Origin: Armatimonas rosea
GTDB taxonomy: Bacteria; Armatimonadota; Armatimonadia; Armatimonadales; Armatimonadaceae
Length of the DNA: 64,000 nucleotides
Assembly (NCBI RefSeq): GCF_014202505.1
Contig: NZ_JACHGW010000002.1
Span: forward strand, 620,001-684,000
Reading direction: 5' to 3'
Shown here: positions 17,101 to 25,522 of the stretch, piece by piece
How the letters are laid out: each line of letters starts with the position of its first letter
Position numbering within the stretch: position 1 is the first letter of the stretch
Position numbers and translations under genes: made by a program
The notes under the pieces: model-generated
Database searches by the model: none
Told to the model about the DNA's origin: nothing
What the model saw: the letters and a program-made list of their open reading frames with translations, nothing else

Positions 17101-20100
17101 CTGGGAATCAGCGTGACTTGCTCCTGCGAGAGATCACGGCGTGGGCTGGGCTTGCCCCCCGCCACCCAGAGAGTCAGCTCGCTCTCGTTGGGGCGCTCTT
17201 TGCTGTCGCGCACCGTGGCGGCGACTTTCCACTGCCCGCCCTCTTTGGGGAGAAACTCCGCAGTCACTTCTTTCTGCCCAGAGCGCACGGTCCACTCCTT
17301 GACCTCTTTCTCCACCGACTGGTAGCGGCCCTTGACCCACTCCCACTCGGAGCGGCTGGCCCGGAGCTGAATCTCTTGACCCGCCTCGGCCTTGCCGTCG
17401 ATATCGCAGACAATCGCCTCGATACTCAGCGGCTTGCCCTTCTCGACAAACGTGCGCTTGCTCTTGAGGCCGACATAGCGCGCCGACGGATGCACGAGCA
17501 CCGATGTACTCGCGGCCCAGGTCTGGCGGTTGACATCCTGAACCGCGGCCTGGGCGCTGATCGTGTAGGGACGTGCGGGCTTGACGCCATCAAAGTCCAG
17601 GTGCAGGCGATGCACACCCGTGGGGTCGGTCTGCCCGGCGAAGGTCTGGCTGAGGTTGGCCTGGCGCCCCGGTCGGCCCGAGAAGCCGCCGCGACGGAAC
17701 GGGGTGACTTCGTCGAAGCCGCCGTAGCTCCACCAGGGCACCCACTTGCCAAACGTGAACTCGCTGCGTCCCGGCGGGGTGTAGCTGGTCGGGCTGGCGG
17801 TGGCGGTCCAGGTCACTTGTGCGCCGGGGAGGGGGCCGCCGGCGTAGTAGGCCGCCTTAGTCGAGAGCTCGGCACCCTTGGGATCGGCGACAATGTGCGG
17901 CCCGGTACTCTCGTTCTTTGCCGTTACCTCAAACTCGGGACGGCGGAACTCCTGGACACTGAAGCTATGGCCCGCGCCCCCACCGGGGCCGCTGAAGCTC
18001 ACGCTTGCCTGCCCGAGGTTCATGGTCTTGGGGAGAGAGAATGCCACATCGAAGCCGCCCCAGGCATTGAGCTTGGTCTGGCCTTTAGCGATCTCATTGC
18101 CCCGGCTATCGCGAAGCTGCCAGCTTAGGTCCGAGCCCGTGGGGACAATCACCGTGGCGAGCTTGGTGCCGGGGAGCTGCCGGAGCCAGCCCTTGAGGTG
18201 GACACTCTCGCCGGGTTTGTAGAGCCCACGGTCATCGAAGATAAACGAGAGGTTCTGCACCCCACGGCCTTGCTTGCGCCAGCTGCTCTCGTCCCAGCGC
18301 CAGAACCGTGCGGGTAGAAACGCCGTGTCGTTGCCCCGCTTGGCCGTGAGGATCGTCCCCAGCTTGTCGCTGAGAGGAAGCCTCACGAGGCCGTCTTTGT
18401 CGGTCTTGGCGCTCTGCCCGCCGCCCATCAGGCCGACCTCGGCACCGGAGAGAGGCTTGCCGGTCGCCAGGTCGGTCACCAGAGCGTAGAGGTCGTCGCT
18501 GTCTCCAAAGGCTGTGAGCCCGAGCTTTGTGCCTTGGACCCAGGTTGCGCCGCGCGGGGGCTCGTCGTACTGGTTGCGTTTTTTCCAGCCGGTTGCCTCC
18601 CACCAGACCACGGTACTGCCGCTCATGGGGAGCATCAGCTCGTTCTCATGGAGCGTGTCCTCGGTGCCCTTGAGCGCCAGGTCCAGCTCTTTGATAAGCT
18701 TGCCGGGTGGGGTTGCGCCCTTGCGACGCTCCTCCCAGTTGCTCTGCCAGGTGCGCCAAGCGTCCCAGTCGGTGGGGCTGACACGGTAGAGCTTTACCTT
18801 GACACTGGGAAGGTTGACACTGCTAAAGACCACGCGCGGCGCTGCGGCGGGATCGGGGATGAGCAGGGCCTGCTGTGGCCCGGAGAGCTGCTGCTCTGCG
18901 GGCCCCACGGTGAAGACCGCAGGCTCCGCGCTCTCTAGGGTCTGCCCGTAGATATCCTTGAGCTTGGGCGAGACAGTCACTTTATAGGTTGTACGGGCCT
19001 TCGGGCTGCCATAGAGGTTGATAAAGTTGCCGCTTGCATTGACTTTGACCCCGGGAGCCGCTGGGGAGATACTCACCCAGGCCGGGTCGAAGGCGTCGGA
19101 GTCGAGCGCGTTACTAAAACGCAGGCTCCAGCCGTTGCTGGGCGGGACACTGCGTCCGCGCTCGGGCTGTTGCTCGACCAGCTTGAGGGGGCCGTAGGTG
19201 CGGAACGAGAAGCTCTGCGCCGCCTCGGTGACCCGGGGGCCCTCGGCGCTGGGGGTTCCAGGACCGACCTCGACGGTGATCTGTGTATCACTCGGAAGCA
19301 GCTCGACCGGCTTGAGTGCCAGCCAGCGCTCGGGTGTCTCGCTCTTACCGACGGCTTTCTCCAGCTCGGCTTGGCTGGCACGCTGCACACGGACGGGCTT
19401 GCCGCTGGCGAGCACCTTGACGGTCTTGAGGACGGCATCGGGGGCGATCTTTTGGTCGAAGCTCAGCCAGATCAGGGGATCGCGGCGCTGGCCGGTGCTG
19501 CCGTTGCCGGGGCCGTAGCCCAAGAGACGGGTCGCGGGGGTCTTGAAGGTAAAGCTCTGGGCGCTCTGTAGGACGCCGCCGGTGACGGACTTCGTGCCCG
19601 CGGGGATATGGACCGCAAACTCGGTCGCCATGGGGAGGCGCTTGCCGGAGCCGGCATCAAAGATCAGGGTCTGGGTGCCTAGCCAGCGCCACTTGCCCGG
19701 CACCGCCGGTGTGAGGGTGACAGGGACACGCGCCGCGGCGTCTTCCTGGCCCGTGACCGCGACCATGGGCTGGGAGAAGGTCAGGCTGATGCGGTCGGCG
19801 AGCGGGACCTCGCCCTCGGGCTGGAAGCGGCGCAGGGTCAGTGCCCCCGACTCCACGATTGGCGCGGCGGCCTGGGTGGGCTTGGGCGGAAACTCGGTGG
19901 TGAGGGTCTGCCCGGCGCGCGGTGCGGGCAGCGATGCCTCTCGAAGCGCAAAGGTTTTTTCATCGTCGGGCTGGGTCTCGATCGCCTTGACCCGTGCCAG
20001 GATCTTGTCGGCGTCGGTATCGGAGAGCTTCTGGACAGGGGCGATGGGGTTGCGCTCTGCGGGGCTCGTCCCATCGCCGAGCTTGCCCGCCGACAGCCGG

Positions 20101-20234
20101 AACCGTAGCCCCTCTATCTCCTCGCCCGCCTCGGCTGCCCTGACGGCACCGGTGCCACGAAGGTAGCTGGCCCCGGCGGCACTGGCGAGCACGGCGGCGC
20201 TGATGGCGGCCCAGCGCGTCGTTTTTCTTGTCAT
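14136..20234 (-). CDS. bacterial alpha-2-macroglobulin family protein
   Basis: 2032 residues. Bacterial alpha-2-macroglobulins sit in the periplasm or on the surface and trap foreign proteases through a thioester. Visible marks: an N-terminal hydrophobic signal/anchor (residues 8-24, no lipobox cysteine), the MG2-type segment DDRGLYKPGESVHLKGWLR near residue 668, a Gly/Ala/Met-rich flexible stretch near 1250-1290 that could be the bait region, and the thioester motif YGCAEQ near residue 1538 followed by the TED-type helices (GGYGFWSR). ATG at 20234 with AGGAAAG just upstream. The usual partner penicillin-binding protein PbpC is not adjacent. Very strong family call. Confidence 0.92.
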   Translation of the reverse strand: MTRKTTRWAAISAAVLASAAGASYLRGTGAVRAAEAGEEIEGLRFRLSAGKLGDGTSPAERNPIAPVQKLSDTDADKILARVKAIETQPDDEKTFALREASLPAPRAGQTLTTEFPPKPTQAAAPIVESGALTLRRFQPEGEVPLADRISLTFSQPMVAVTGQEDAAARVPVTLTPAVPGKWRWLGTQTLIFDAGSGKRLPMATEFAVHIPAGTKSVTGGVLQSAQSFTFKTPATRLLGYGPGNGSTGQRRDPLIWLSFDQKIAPDAVLKTVKVLASGKPVRVQRASQAELEKAVGKSETPERWLALKPVELLPSDTQITVEVGPGTPSAEGPRVTEAAQSFSFRTYGPLKLVEQQPERGRSVPPSNGWSLRFSNALDSDAFDPAWVSISPAAPGVKVNASGNFINLYGSPKARTTYKVTVSPKLKDIYGQTLESAEPAVFTVGPAEQQLSGPQQALLIPDPAAAPRVVFSSVNLPSVKVKLYRVSPTDWDAWRTWQSNWEERRKGATPPGKLIKELDLALKGTEDTLHENELMLPMSGSTVVWWEATGWKKRNQYDEPPRGATWVQGTKLGLTAFGDSDDLYALVTDLATGKPLSGAEVGLMGGGQSAKTDKDGLVRLPLSDKLGTILTAKRGNDTAFLPARFWRWDESSWRKQGRGVQNLSFIFDDRGLYKPGESVHLKGWLRQLPGTKLATVIVPTGSDLSWQLRDSRGNEIAKGQTKLNAWGGFDVAFSLPKTMNLGQASVSFSGPGGGAGHSFSVQEFRRPEFEVTAKNESTGPHIVADPKGAELSTKAAYYAGGPLPGAQVTWTATASPTSYTPPGRSEFTFGKWVPWWSYGGFDEVTPFRRGGFSGRPGRQANLSQTFAGQTDPTGVHRLHLDFDGVKPARPYTISAQAAVQDVNRQTWAASTSVLVHPSARYVGLKSKRTFVEKGKPLSIEAIVCDIDGKAEAGQEIQLRASRSEWEWVKGRYQSVEKEVKEWTVRSGQKEVTAEFLPKEGGQWKVAATVRDSKERPNESELTLWVAGGKPSPRRDLSQEQVTLIPSAKEYTPGQTAELLVQAPFYPAEGVLTLRRDGVLKTERFTVSGPTHTLKIPIQASYLPNLFAHVELVGAAARTDDEGKPLQKLAKRPAFASGELNLAVSTASKKLTVLAHPKVAALAPGGETEVAVSVKDASGKPVAGGEVAIAVVDESVQALAGWSMGDIVAAFHPSHGSGVNDWHLRSYVKLEDPLRVSSSESDKKDKDTGRANRFGGLTGGGGFGGGGRGMMADAAAAPAESGMALFAAKPMPKMAKMKGAVDNKPGAPEAPEPAIAVRSNFDPLAHFTPSVVTDSDGTARVTVKLPDNLTRYRIVAVAVADADRGGSGESSLTARLPLMARPSAPRFLNIGDKFELPVVLQNQTDSPMTVDVAVRATNATLTDGRGRRVQIPANDRVEVRFPTESAKPGTARFQFAAVAPSAPTSGGTIADSAEVSLPVWTPATTEAFATYGTIDSGAIVQPVRAPSDALPQFGELEVTTSSTALQELTDAYIYLAHYPYGCAEQISSRVLTTAALKDVLSAFKAAGMPKQDEMDAAMARDLARLGELQNSDGGYGFWSRTERPWPYLGVHVAHALVRAKQKGFAVPDETYKRSMAYLKAIESKFDETYPYPCRRMIIAYALYVRHLAGDSDKVRAKSLLGETSLDALGPETIGWLLNVLAGDPSLGNVRRWLDNKATETAGAAHYTFSYRDSAYLVLHSDRRADGVILDALIADQPQSELIPKLVRGLLDGRKRGAWGNTQENAFILLALDRYFRKFEGVTPDFVARLWLGEKFAGEGTFKGRTTDRIATKIPMATLTEKPGMQPLTIGKDGPGRLYYRIGLRYAPKSLALPAADYGFSVSRTYEAVDNPADVRRDPDGTWVVKAGAKVRVKLSMVATTRRYHVALTDPLPAGFEALNPELRGTEAPPAPMNGGAIVGRGWRYWSWWNWYEHQNLRDERAEAFCSYLWEGAYEYSYICRATTPGSFIAPPAKAEEMYAPETFGRSASDRVRVE

Positions 20235-20315
20235 CTCATCTTTCCTTTAAACACTGCTAGTATACGGCTCTGCCCCTTTGGTTCCTCGGGGAGTGACAAG
20301 GGTTCAAAAAGAAAC

Positions 20316-20341
20316 AAGCCAGGGTGCGAGCACCCCGGCTT
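20316..20341 (-). terminator. Rho-independent terminator
   Basis: On the minus strand the stem AAGCC/GGCTT continues as GGGTG/CACCC around a 4-base loop, with a single mismatch, and is followed by GTTTCTTTTTG. It lies 24 bases past the stop of the proline-rich envelope gene. Confidence 0.75.
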
Positions 20342-20364
20342 GAGGACATGGCAATCGCTCGCTT

Positions 20365-21606
20365 CTAGAAGCGGAAGCCCGCCGCGATATAGGTGTTGTT
20401 GAGGTTGACCTTCTTGGCAGGGTTCCCCAGGATCGGCTGCTGCTTCAGTATCTGCTGGCCCAGCTCGATAAACGTGTGTCGGCGTGTCTCTAGGCCCACA
20501 AAGAGCTTGCCACCGAGCCCTGATGGCTTCCCAATGGTCTGCTGGGGAAGGGTCTGGTACAGCGACTTGTAGTTGCCGATGCCTGCGCCGTAGAAGGGAC
20601 GCGTGGCCTGTTGGACACAGTGCAGGTAGACACGGCGCTCGATTCCATAGCCCAGGGACTCCGAGCAGATCGCCTGGTGCGAGTTGCGGACGTAGTCAGC
20701 GTAGAGGCTCGTGGCGGTGCGGGGGCTCTGCTGGATATCAAAGCTAACCCCAAACAGGCCGGTCTGGTTCTTGGCACCGAACTTGTCGTTTTTGCTATCG
20801 GCGTAGTTGACCTTGCCGTACTTGAAGTTAAAGCGGGTCTTGGCGCCGGCCGAGAGGAGCGTACAAGGATCGACTAGCGGAAGCACGGGCTTGGGGGCCT
20901 CGACTGCCTTCTGGACGGGAGGCTTAGGCGGCTCTACCGGCTTAGGAGCGGGCGGCGGGGTCGGCTTCTCGACCACAACGGGCTTCTCCACAACAACGGG
21001 CTTCTCGACCACGGGCGGGGGCGGGGGAGGCGGTGCGGGCTTCTCGACCACGACCGGCTTCTCCACGGGCTTGGGCTTCTCGACAACCACCGGCTTCTCG
21101 ACCACCACGGGGGGCGGGGGAGGCGGCGGGGCGACACGCTTCACGGGGGCGGGTGCCTTGGCCACCGGAGCAGGAGGCGTGGGAAGCGTCATGGTGATGG
21201 GGTTGGTACAGATCCACTTGATGACCGGCTTGCCATCGCGGGTGGCCCAGACCTTCAGACCGGGCTTGAAGGTGGAGATCTTGTAGTACATGTAGCCCTT
21301 GGGAGTGAGGCCGTAGTTGGGAACCTTGATGGTGGTGGTGGTGGTGGTTAGGACAAGGTTGGTACGGATATAGTCTAGCAGAGCCGCTTCCGAGACCTTG
21401 AAGTGCTTGGCGATCGCCTTGCGAGCGTGGGCATCTTTAGCAAGCGCATCGGCCAGCTCACCGGGGGTGTTGTACTGGACATGCATAAAGGCGTCTTTCG
21501 ACGTCGGCAAGTGCAGGGCTTGTGCATGTACAAGAGTGGGTGTAATAAGTCCTAAACCTAGGGATAGGCTCATTAGACGTATATTATTAGTACTATTATT
21601 GGACAT
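20365..21606 (-). CDS. secreted proline-rich repeat protein, possible outer-membrane domain
   Basis: 413 residues. It has a signal peptide (MSLSLGLGLITPTLVHAQA, cut near residue 30), then a small domain of about 110 residues (ELADALAKDAHARKAIAKHF...). A Pro/Val/Lys/Glu repeat spacer based on VVVEKP runs from residue about 160 to 240. The C-terminal domain of about 165 residues ends AAGFRF, a terminal Phe preceded by alternating residues as in outer-membrane beta-strands. The spacer would span peptidoglycan, as in TonB-like or OmpA-like proteins. Not assigned to a family. Ends in a good terminator. Confidence 0.65.
   Translation of the reverse strand: MSNNSTNNIRLMSLSLGLGLITPTLVHAQALHLPTSKDAFMHVQYNTPGELADALAKDAHARKAIAKHFKVSEAALLDYIRTNLVLTTTTTTIKVPNYGLTPKGYMYYKISTFKPGLKVWATRDGKPVIKWICTNPITMTLPTPPAPVAKAPAPVKRVAPPPPPPPVVVEKPVVVEKPKPVEKPVVVEKPAPPPPPPPVVEKPVVVEKPVVVEKPTPPPAPKPVEPPKPPVQKAVEAPKPVLPLVDPCTLLSAGAKTRFNFKYGKVNYADSKNDKFGAKNQTGLFGVSFDIQQSPRTATSLYADYVRNSHQAICSESLGYGIERRVYLHCVQQATRPFYGAGIGNYKSLYQTLPQQTIGKPSGLGGKLFVGLETRRHTFIELGQQILKQQPILGNPAKKVNLNNTYIAAGFRF
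20930..21130 (-). repeat. in-frame VVVEKP / poly-Pro coding repeats
   Basis: The region codes for tandem degenerate copies of (V)VVEKP separated by runs of seven prolines. The nucleotide unit (minus strand GTGGTCGAGAAGCCC-like) recurs at least seven times. Such repeats can change copy number by slippage and set the length of a rigid wall-spanning spacer. Confidence 0.7.
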
Positions 21607-21730
21607 ATCTCTTCTTTACTACCTCTGAATGGATGTTTAACCGCGGGGTTCTGCTCTTGGATGAGTATACGGTAGAAATTGTTCCGGTGGTGTATTTCAC
21701 AACAAAAGTCGGTGCTGGAGGGGAGTGGGG

Positions 21731-21736
21731 TATAAT
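21731..21736 (+). promoter_or_regulatory. -10 element of the lyase gene
   Basis: TATAAT consensus 29 bases upstream of the ATG at 21765, in an otherwise gene-free divergent interval. The -35 position is not convincing, so an activator may be needed. Confidence 0.5.
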
Positions 21737-21764
21737 AAACCGGTTGTTTTGCCGGGGGACCACG

Positions 21765-23522
21765 ATGAAGCTATTTTTATCTATCGGACTTTTGTGCTTG
21801 GGACTGGCCAGTAGCGCCACGGAGCCGCCCGCCGCACTGCGGCAGCGGGAGGCGCTGGACCGAGGGCTGGTGGCGGTGCGCGATAGCACGGGCAGTGCTT
21901 TTGTGAGCTGGCGGCTCCTGGCAACCGATTCTCCGACCACCGGCTTTACGCTCTGGCGCGATGGTAAGAAACTCACACCCAAGCCCCTGACTGGTGCCAC
22001 TTGCTTTGTCGACCCCAAGGCCCCCCGTGGCGCACGCTACACGGTCCAGGCCGGCACGGGGGCACAGAGCAAGCCCGTGACTCTCTCCGAGACTCCCTAC
22101 CTCAGCATTCCCCTCCGCACCCCGCCGGGCTACACCCCCAACGACTGCTCGGTTGGGGATCTGGATGGGGATGGGAGCCTGGAGCTGGTGGTCCACATGA
22201 CGGGGCGCTCGAAAGATAACTCCCAGGCCGGCCCCACCGATCCGCCAATTCTCCAGGCCTACAAGCTGGATGGGACTTTTCTGTGGGAGATCAACCTCGG
22301 GAAGAATATCCGCGAGGGAGCTCACTACACCCAGTTCCTGGTCTACGACTTCGACGGCGATGGCAAGGCGGAGCTGGCCTGCCGGACGGCGGATGGGACG
22401 GTCGATGGTACGGGGAGAGTACTTGGGAATGTGAGCAAGAGCTGGGCCAACGACAAGGGCTATATCCTCGATGGCCCGGAGCGTCTGACGGTCTTCGAGG
22501 GGAAGACGGGCATGGTGCTCGCCTCGACCGACTATGCCCCTGAGCGCGGCAAGGTTGCGGACTGGGGCGATAGCTACGGCAACCGGGTGGATCGCTTCCT
22601 GGCCTGTGTGGCCTACCTCGATGGCAAGCGCCCCAGCCTGGTCTTCTGCCGGGGCTACTACACCCGCACCGTGCTGGCCGCCTGGGACTGGCGCGATGGC
22701 AAGCTCTCACAGCGCTGGGTCTTCGACTCGGACAAGCAGGCCGACCCCAAGAAATGGCGTGGCCAGGGCAACCACAATGTCTCGGTGGGGGATGTGGACG
22801 GCGACGGCAAAGACGAGATTATCTACGGCGCGATGGCAATCGACGACAACGGGACGGGGCTCTACTCCACGGGTCTGGGCCACGGCGATGCGCTCCACCT
22901 CTCGGATATCGACCCCAGCCGCCCCGGGCTAGAGGTCTTTGATATCCACGAGCACAACAACCACCAGTCTGGCGCGGAGTTTCGCGATGCCCGCACCGGC
23001 GCACTGCTCTTTGGCAAGCCCTGCCCCGATGTCGGCCGTGGTGTCGCCTTCGATATCGACCCGCGCCACCCCGGCTATGAAATGTGGGCGTCGGGCGAGG
23101 GCCTCAGCGGTGTCTGGAATGTCAAGGGGGAGCAGATCTCCAAGGCGAAGCCGCGCTCCTGCAACTTCGGGGTCTGGTGGGACGGCGACTTCCTGCGCGA
23201 GCTGCTCGATGGCAATAAGATCACCAAGTGGGACTGGACCACCGAGACCGAGAAGCCCCTGCTCACCGCCGATGACTGCACCAGCAACAATGGCACCAAG
23301 TCCAACCCCGCCCTCTGCGCTGATATCCTAGGCGACTGGCGCGAAGAAGTGGTCCTGCGCACGACCGACAACAAGTCCCTGCGCATCTACACGACCACGA
23401 TTCCCACCGGCCATCGCCTCACCACACTCCTCCACGACCCGCAGTACCGGCTGAGCGTTGCCTGGCAGAATGTTGGCTACAACCAGCCCACCCAGCCCGG
23501 CTTCTATCTGGGAGAGAAGTAG
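21765..23522 (+). CDS. secreted rhamnogalacturonan lyase, PL11-like
   Basis: 585 residues from the ATG at 21765 (MKLFLSIGLLCLGLASSATE, signal peptide). An upstream in-frame ATG at 21633 precedes the promoter and has no signal sequence. The body is an eight-bladed propeller of the PL11 family, which cleaves the rhamnogalacturonan I backbone of pectin by beta-elimination. It contains repeated Asp-rich calcium loops (VGDLDGDGSLELVV, YDFDGDGKAELACR, VGDVDGDGKDEIIYG) and the conserved GHGDALHLSDIDPSRPGLEVFDIHEH region. Other typical segments are ADWGDSYGNRVDRFLA and ILGDWREEVVLRT. Plant-polymer use fits the nearby secreted esterases. Monocistronic. Confidence 0.9.
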   Translation: MKLFLSIGLLCLGLASSATEPPAALRQREALDRGLVAVRDSTGSAFVSWRLLATDSPTTGFTLWRDGKKLTPKPLTGATCFVDPKAPRGARYTVQAGTGAQSKPVTLSETPYLSIPLRTPPGYTPNDCSVGDLDGDGSLELVVHMTGRSKDNSQAGPTDPPILQAYKLDGTFLWEINLGKNIREGAHYTQFLVYDFDGDGKAELACRTADGTVDGTGRVLGNVSKSWANDKGYILDGPERLTVFEGKTGMVLASTDYAPERGKVADWGDSYGNRVDRFLACVAYLDGKRPSLVFCRGYYTRTVLAAWDWRDGKLSQRWVFDSDKQADPKKWRGQGNHNVSVGDVDGDGKDEIIYGAMAIDDNGTGLYSTGLGHGDALHLSDIDPSRPGLEVFDIHEHNNHQSGAEFRDARTGALLFGKPCPDVGRGVAFDIDPRHPGYEMWASGEGLSGVWNVKGEQISKAKPRSCNFGVWWDGDFLRELLDGNKITKWDWTTETEKPLLTADDCTSNNGTKSNPALCADILGDWREEVVLRTTDNKSLRIYTTTIPTGHRLTTLLHDPQYRLSVAWQNVGYNQPTQPGFYLGEK

Positions 23523-23531
23523 CCCTCTCCC
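23510..23531. terminator. terminator hairpin between converging genes
   Basis: GGGAGAG (23510-23516) pairs perfectly with CTCTCCC (23525-23531) around an 8-base loop that contains the lyase stop codon. A run of six T follows at about 23541. Confidence 0.6.
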
Positions 23532-23537
23532 AGACAC

Positions 23538-25451
23538 TCACTTTTTTAGAGTCGCCTCGATTGCCTTGGCACGCTCGAGATACTCTTGCGCCCGGTCTTC
23601 TTGGTTTTGGTAGCTCAGAATGGCTGCGATACTACGCAGGACGACCGCTTCATTGGATCTGTCCTTCGCCTCTTGATAAAGAGCAAGCGCTTTTTCAAGC
23701 GTGTCGAAGGCTTTATCGTACTGCTCGTCATTCCCTTGGATCTGTGCCAGGTAGTGGAGTGCCACTGCCTGCTCACGAACCGCCTTGCTCTCGCGCAGAA
23801 GAGGCAGGGCTTCCTCAAGGAGGCGCTGTGCGGCATCGAATTTTTCATCCTTGATGAGATAAGCCACAAGGCTCGTCAACGTAGTGCCCGCTACCTTGGG
23901 CTTGCCTTGCTTCACGAAGAGAGCCGCACTCTTCTTGCTACACTCTTCCATCTGGTTGTACTGGTCGACATTGTAGTGGTAGACCGCAAGCTGGGCGAGC
24001 GCACTGGCCTCCTCATCGATGAGTCCCGCCTCATGGTAGAGGCCAACGGCTTGCTCCATCACCACGACCGCTTCCTGATCTTTATCCTGTGAGCTAAGGG
24101 TTGAGGCGCGGAGCATCAGGCCATACCCCTCCGATTTTTTATCCCCGATCTTCTGTGCAAGCGTCACGAGCTCCACCGAAGTGGCGAGGGCGCGATCATA
24201 GTTTTTCGCCTGCACCTGAAGGCCGATGAGGGTCATGAGAGGAGTCGTTTTCTCTTTCGCCAGCTTGATACGATCTATCGACTTCCGAAGCGTGCTCTCC
24301 GCCAGGTCATGTTGGCCTTTCTGGCTATAGATACCCGCAAAGACTATAGCCAGGTAGGAAGATAAGTCGTCGTCGGGGTACTTCTCGAGCAGAGCCTCCG
24401 CACGCTTGGCTGTCGCGAGCGCACTCTCGGCCTGGTCGGAGGCGTACTCACACATGGCAAGGGTTGTGAGCCCCCGTAGCTGCATCCGGGGATACCCATG
24501 CTTATCCGCGAGGACAACCGACTGGCGCGCGGTATCGGCCGCCTCTTTATCCCGATCGCTGTGTGACAGAGCCATTGCCTGCATAACCGTTGCATTGATC
24601 TCGTCCCACCGCGAGCCCGTCTTCCGGGCGAGGCTCAGTGCCTCGGTTGCGCTCGCAAGGGCACTCTCCCCCTGCTTCAGATCGTCGTAGAGATTTGCCA
24701 GGAGGAGGAGCACGAGCGACTCAATCCGTGTGGCTCCTGCGGCTTGTGCTTTCTTCCGAGTACGATTGAGCTGGATCAGGGCCTGGGCAAGCTGTTTTTT
24801 CTTGAGCGAGAGCTGAGCTTGGGACAGCGAGTAGTAGATATCCCCGAGGACAGATGGTTTTCGCACCAAGGTCTGCGAGAGCTGTGCCAGTACCTGCTCT
24901 GCCTGCGAGAACTCTTCGTTTTCTCGGTGGAAGTCGTGGAGATGGAGCAGGACAAAGCAAAGGTCGGTTGGATCGCTCTTCTGGGCTAGGGCTAGGGCTT
25001 CTTGAAAGTAGCTCCTCGCTCGCTCCGGCTCCCCCTGATCCTGGTAAGCCTCTCCTTGTCTGCCTAGAGCCATGATCTCCAAAGAGCGATCCATGAGCTT
25101 TCGTGCAAGTGCCAGAGACTCCTTGAGCAGGGGGATGGCCTCGGCGTTTTGTCCCATCTCATTGCGCAGCGATCCCAGAAAGTAGAGAGCGTGTGCCTCG
25201 GCCAGGGGCGCAGGTGCCATTCGGGCGAGAGTGAGGGCTTTGTCAAAGTAGGGCTCTGCCTGGTTACCATCGGTCTGCCGGTCTATGGCGACACCCAGAG
25301 CGACAAGGAGGAGGGCCTCCTCCGCACGGTCTCCACGCTTCTGCGCGGCAGCGATGCCGTCGGTGGTGATCTTCTGACTCTCCGTAAAGCGGGCTTGACG
25401 ACGCGCTTCTGCGGCTTGGTCAAAGGCGAGACGAGAGGGGGAGTTTTGCAT
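23538..25451 (-). CDS. tetratricopeptide-repeat protein
   Basis: 637 residues built almost wholly from TPR helices. Typical A/B helix pairs recur about every 40 residues (for example AEALLEKYPDDDLSSYLAIVFAGIYSQKGQHDLAEST and EKALALYQEAKDRSNEAVVLRSIAAILSYQNQEDRAQEYLERA). There is no signal peptide, membrane segment or attached enzymatic domain, so it is a cytoplasmic scaffold. ATG at 25451 preceded by AAAGGTAAC. Partner unknown. Confidence 0.85.
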   Translation of the reverse strand: MQNSPSRLAFDQAAEARRQARFTESQKITTDGIAAAQKRGDRAEEALLLVALGVAIDRQTDGNQAEPYFDKALTLARMAPAPLAEAHALYFLGSLRNEMGQNAEAIPLLKESLALARKLMDRSLEIMALGRQGEAYQDQGEPERARSYFQEALALAQKSDPTDLCFVLLHLHDFHRENEEFSQAEQVLAQLSQTLVRKPSVLGDIYYSLSQAQLSLKKKQLAQALIQLNRTRKKAQAAGATRIESLVLLLLANLYDDLKQGESALASATEALSLARKTGSRWDEINATVMQAMALSHSDRDKEAADTARQSVVLADKHGYPRMQLRGLTTLAMCEYASDQAESALATAKRAEALLEKYPDDDLSSYLAIVFAGIYSQKGQHDLAESTLRKSIDRIKLAKEKTTPLMTLIGLQVQAKNYDRALATSVELVTLAQKIGDKKSEGYGLMLRASTLSSQDKDQEAVVVMEQAVGLYHEAGLIDEEASALAQLAVYHYNVDQYNQMEECSKKSAALFVKQGKPKVAGTTLTSLVAYLIKDEKFDAAQRLLEEALPLLRESKAVREQAVALHYLAQIQGNDEQYDKAFDTLEKALALYQEAKDRSNEAVVLRSIAAILSYQNQEDRAQEYLERAKAIEATLKK

Positions 25452-25522
25452 ACAAGTTACCTTTAGGAGTCTTGATGCTATGTACTTGTAATCGTGATAT
25501 TTAGTTCCTGATTTAAATTTCG

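Noticed and set aside
17118-18128. Long open frame (336 codons) on the plus strand opposite the macroglobulin gene
   Set aside because: Composition is that of a GC-rich shadow frame, no family pattern, and the opposite frame has clear macroglobulin motifs throughout.
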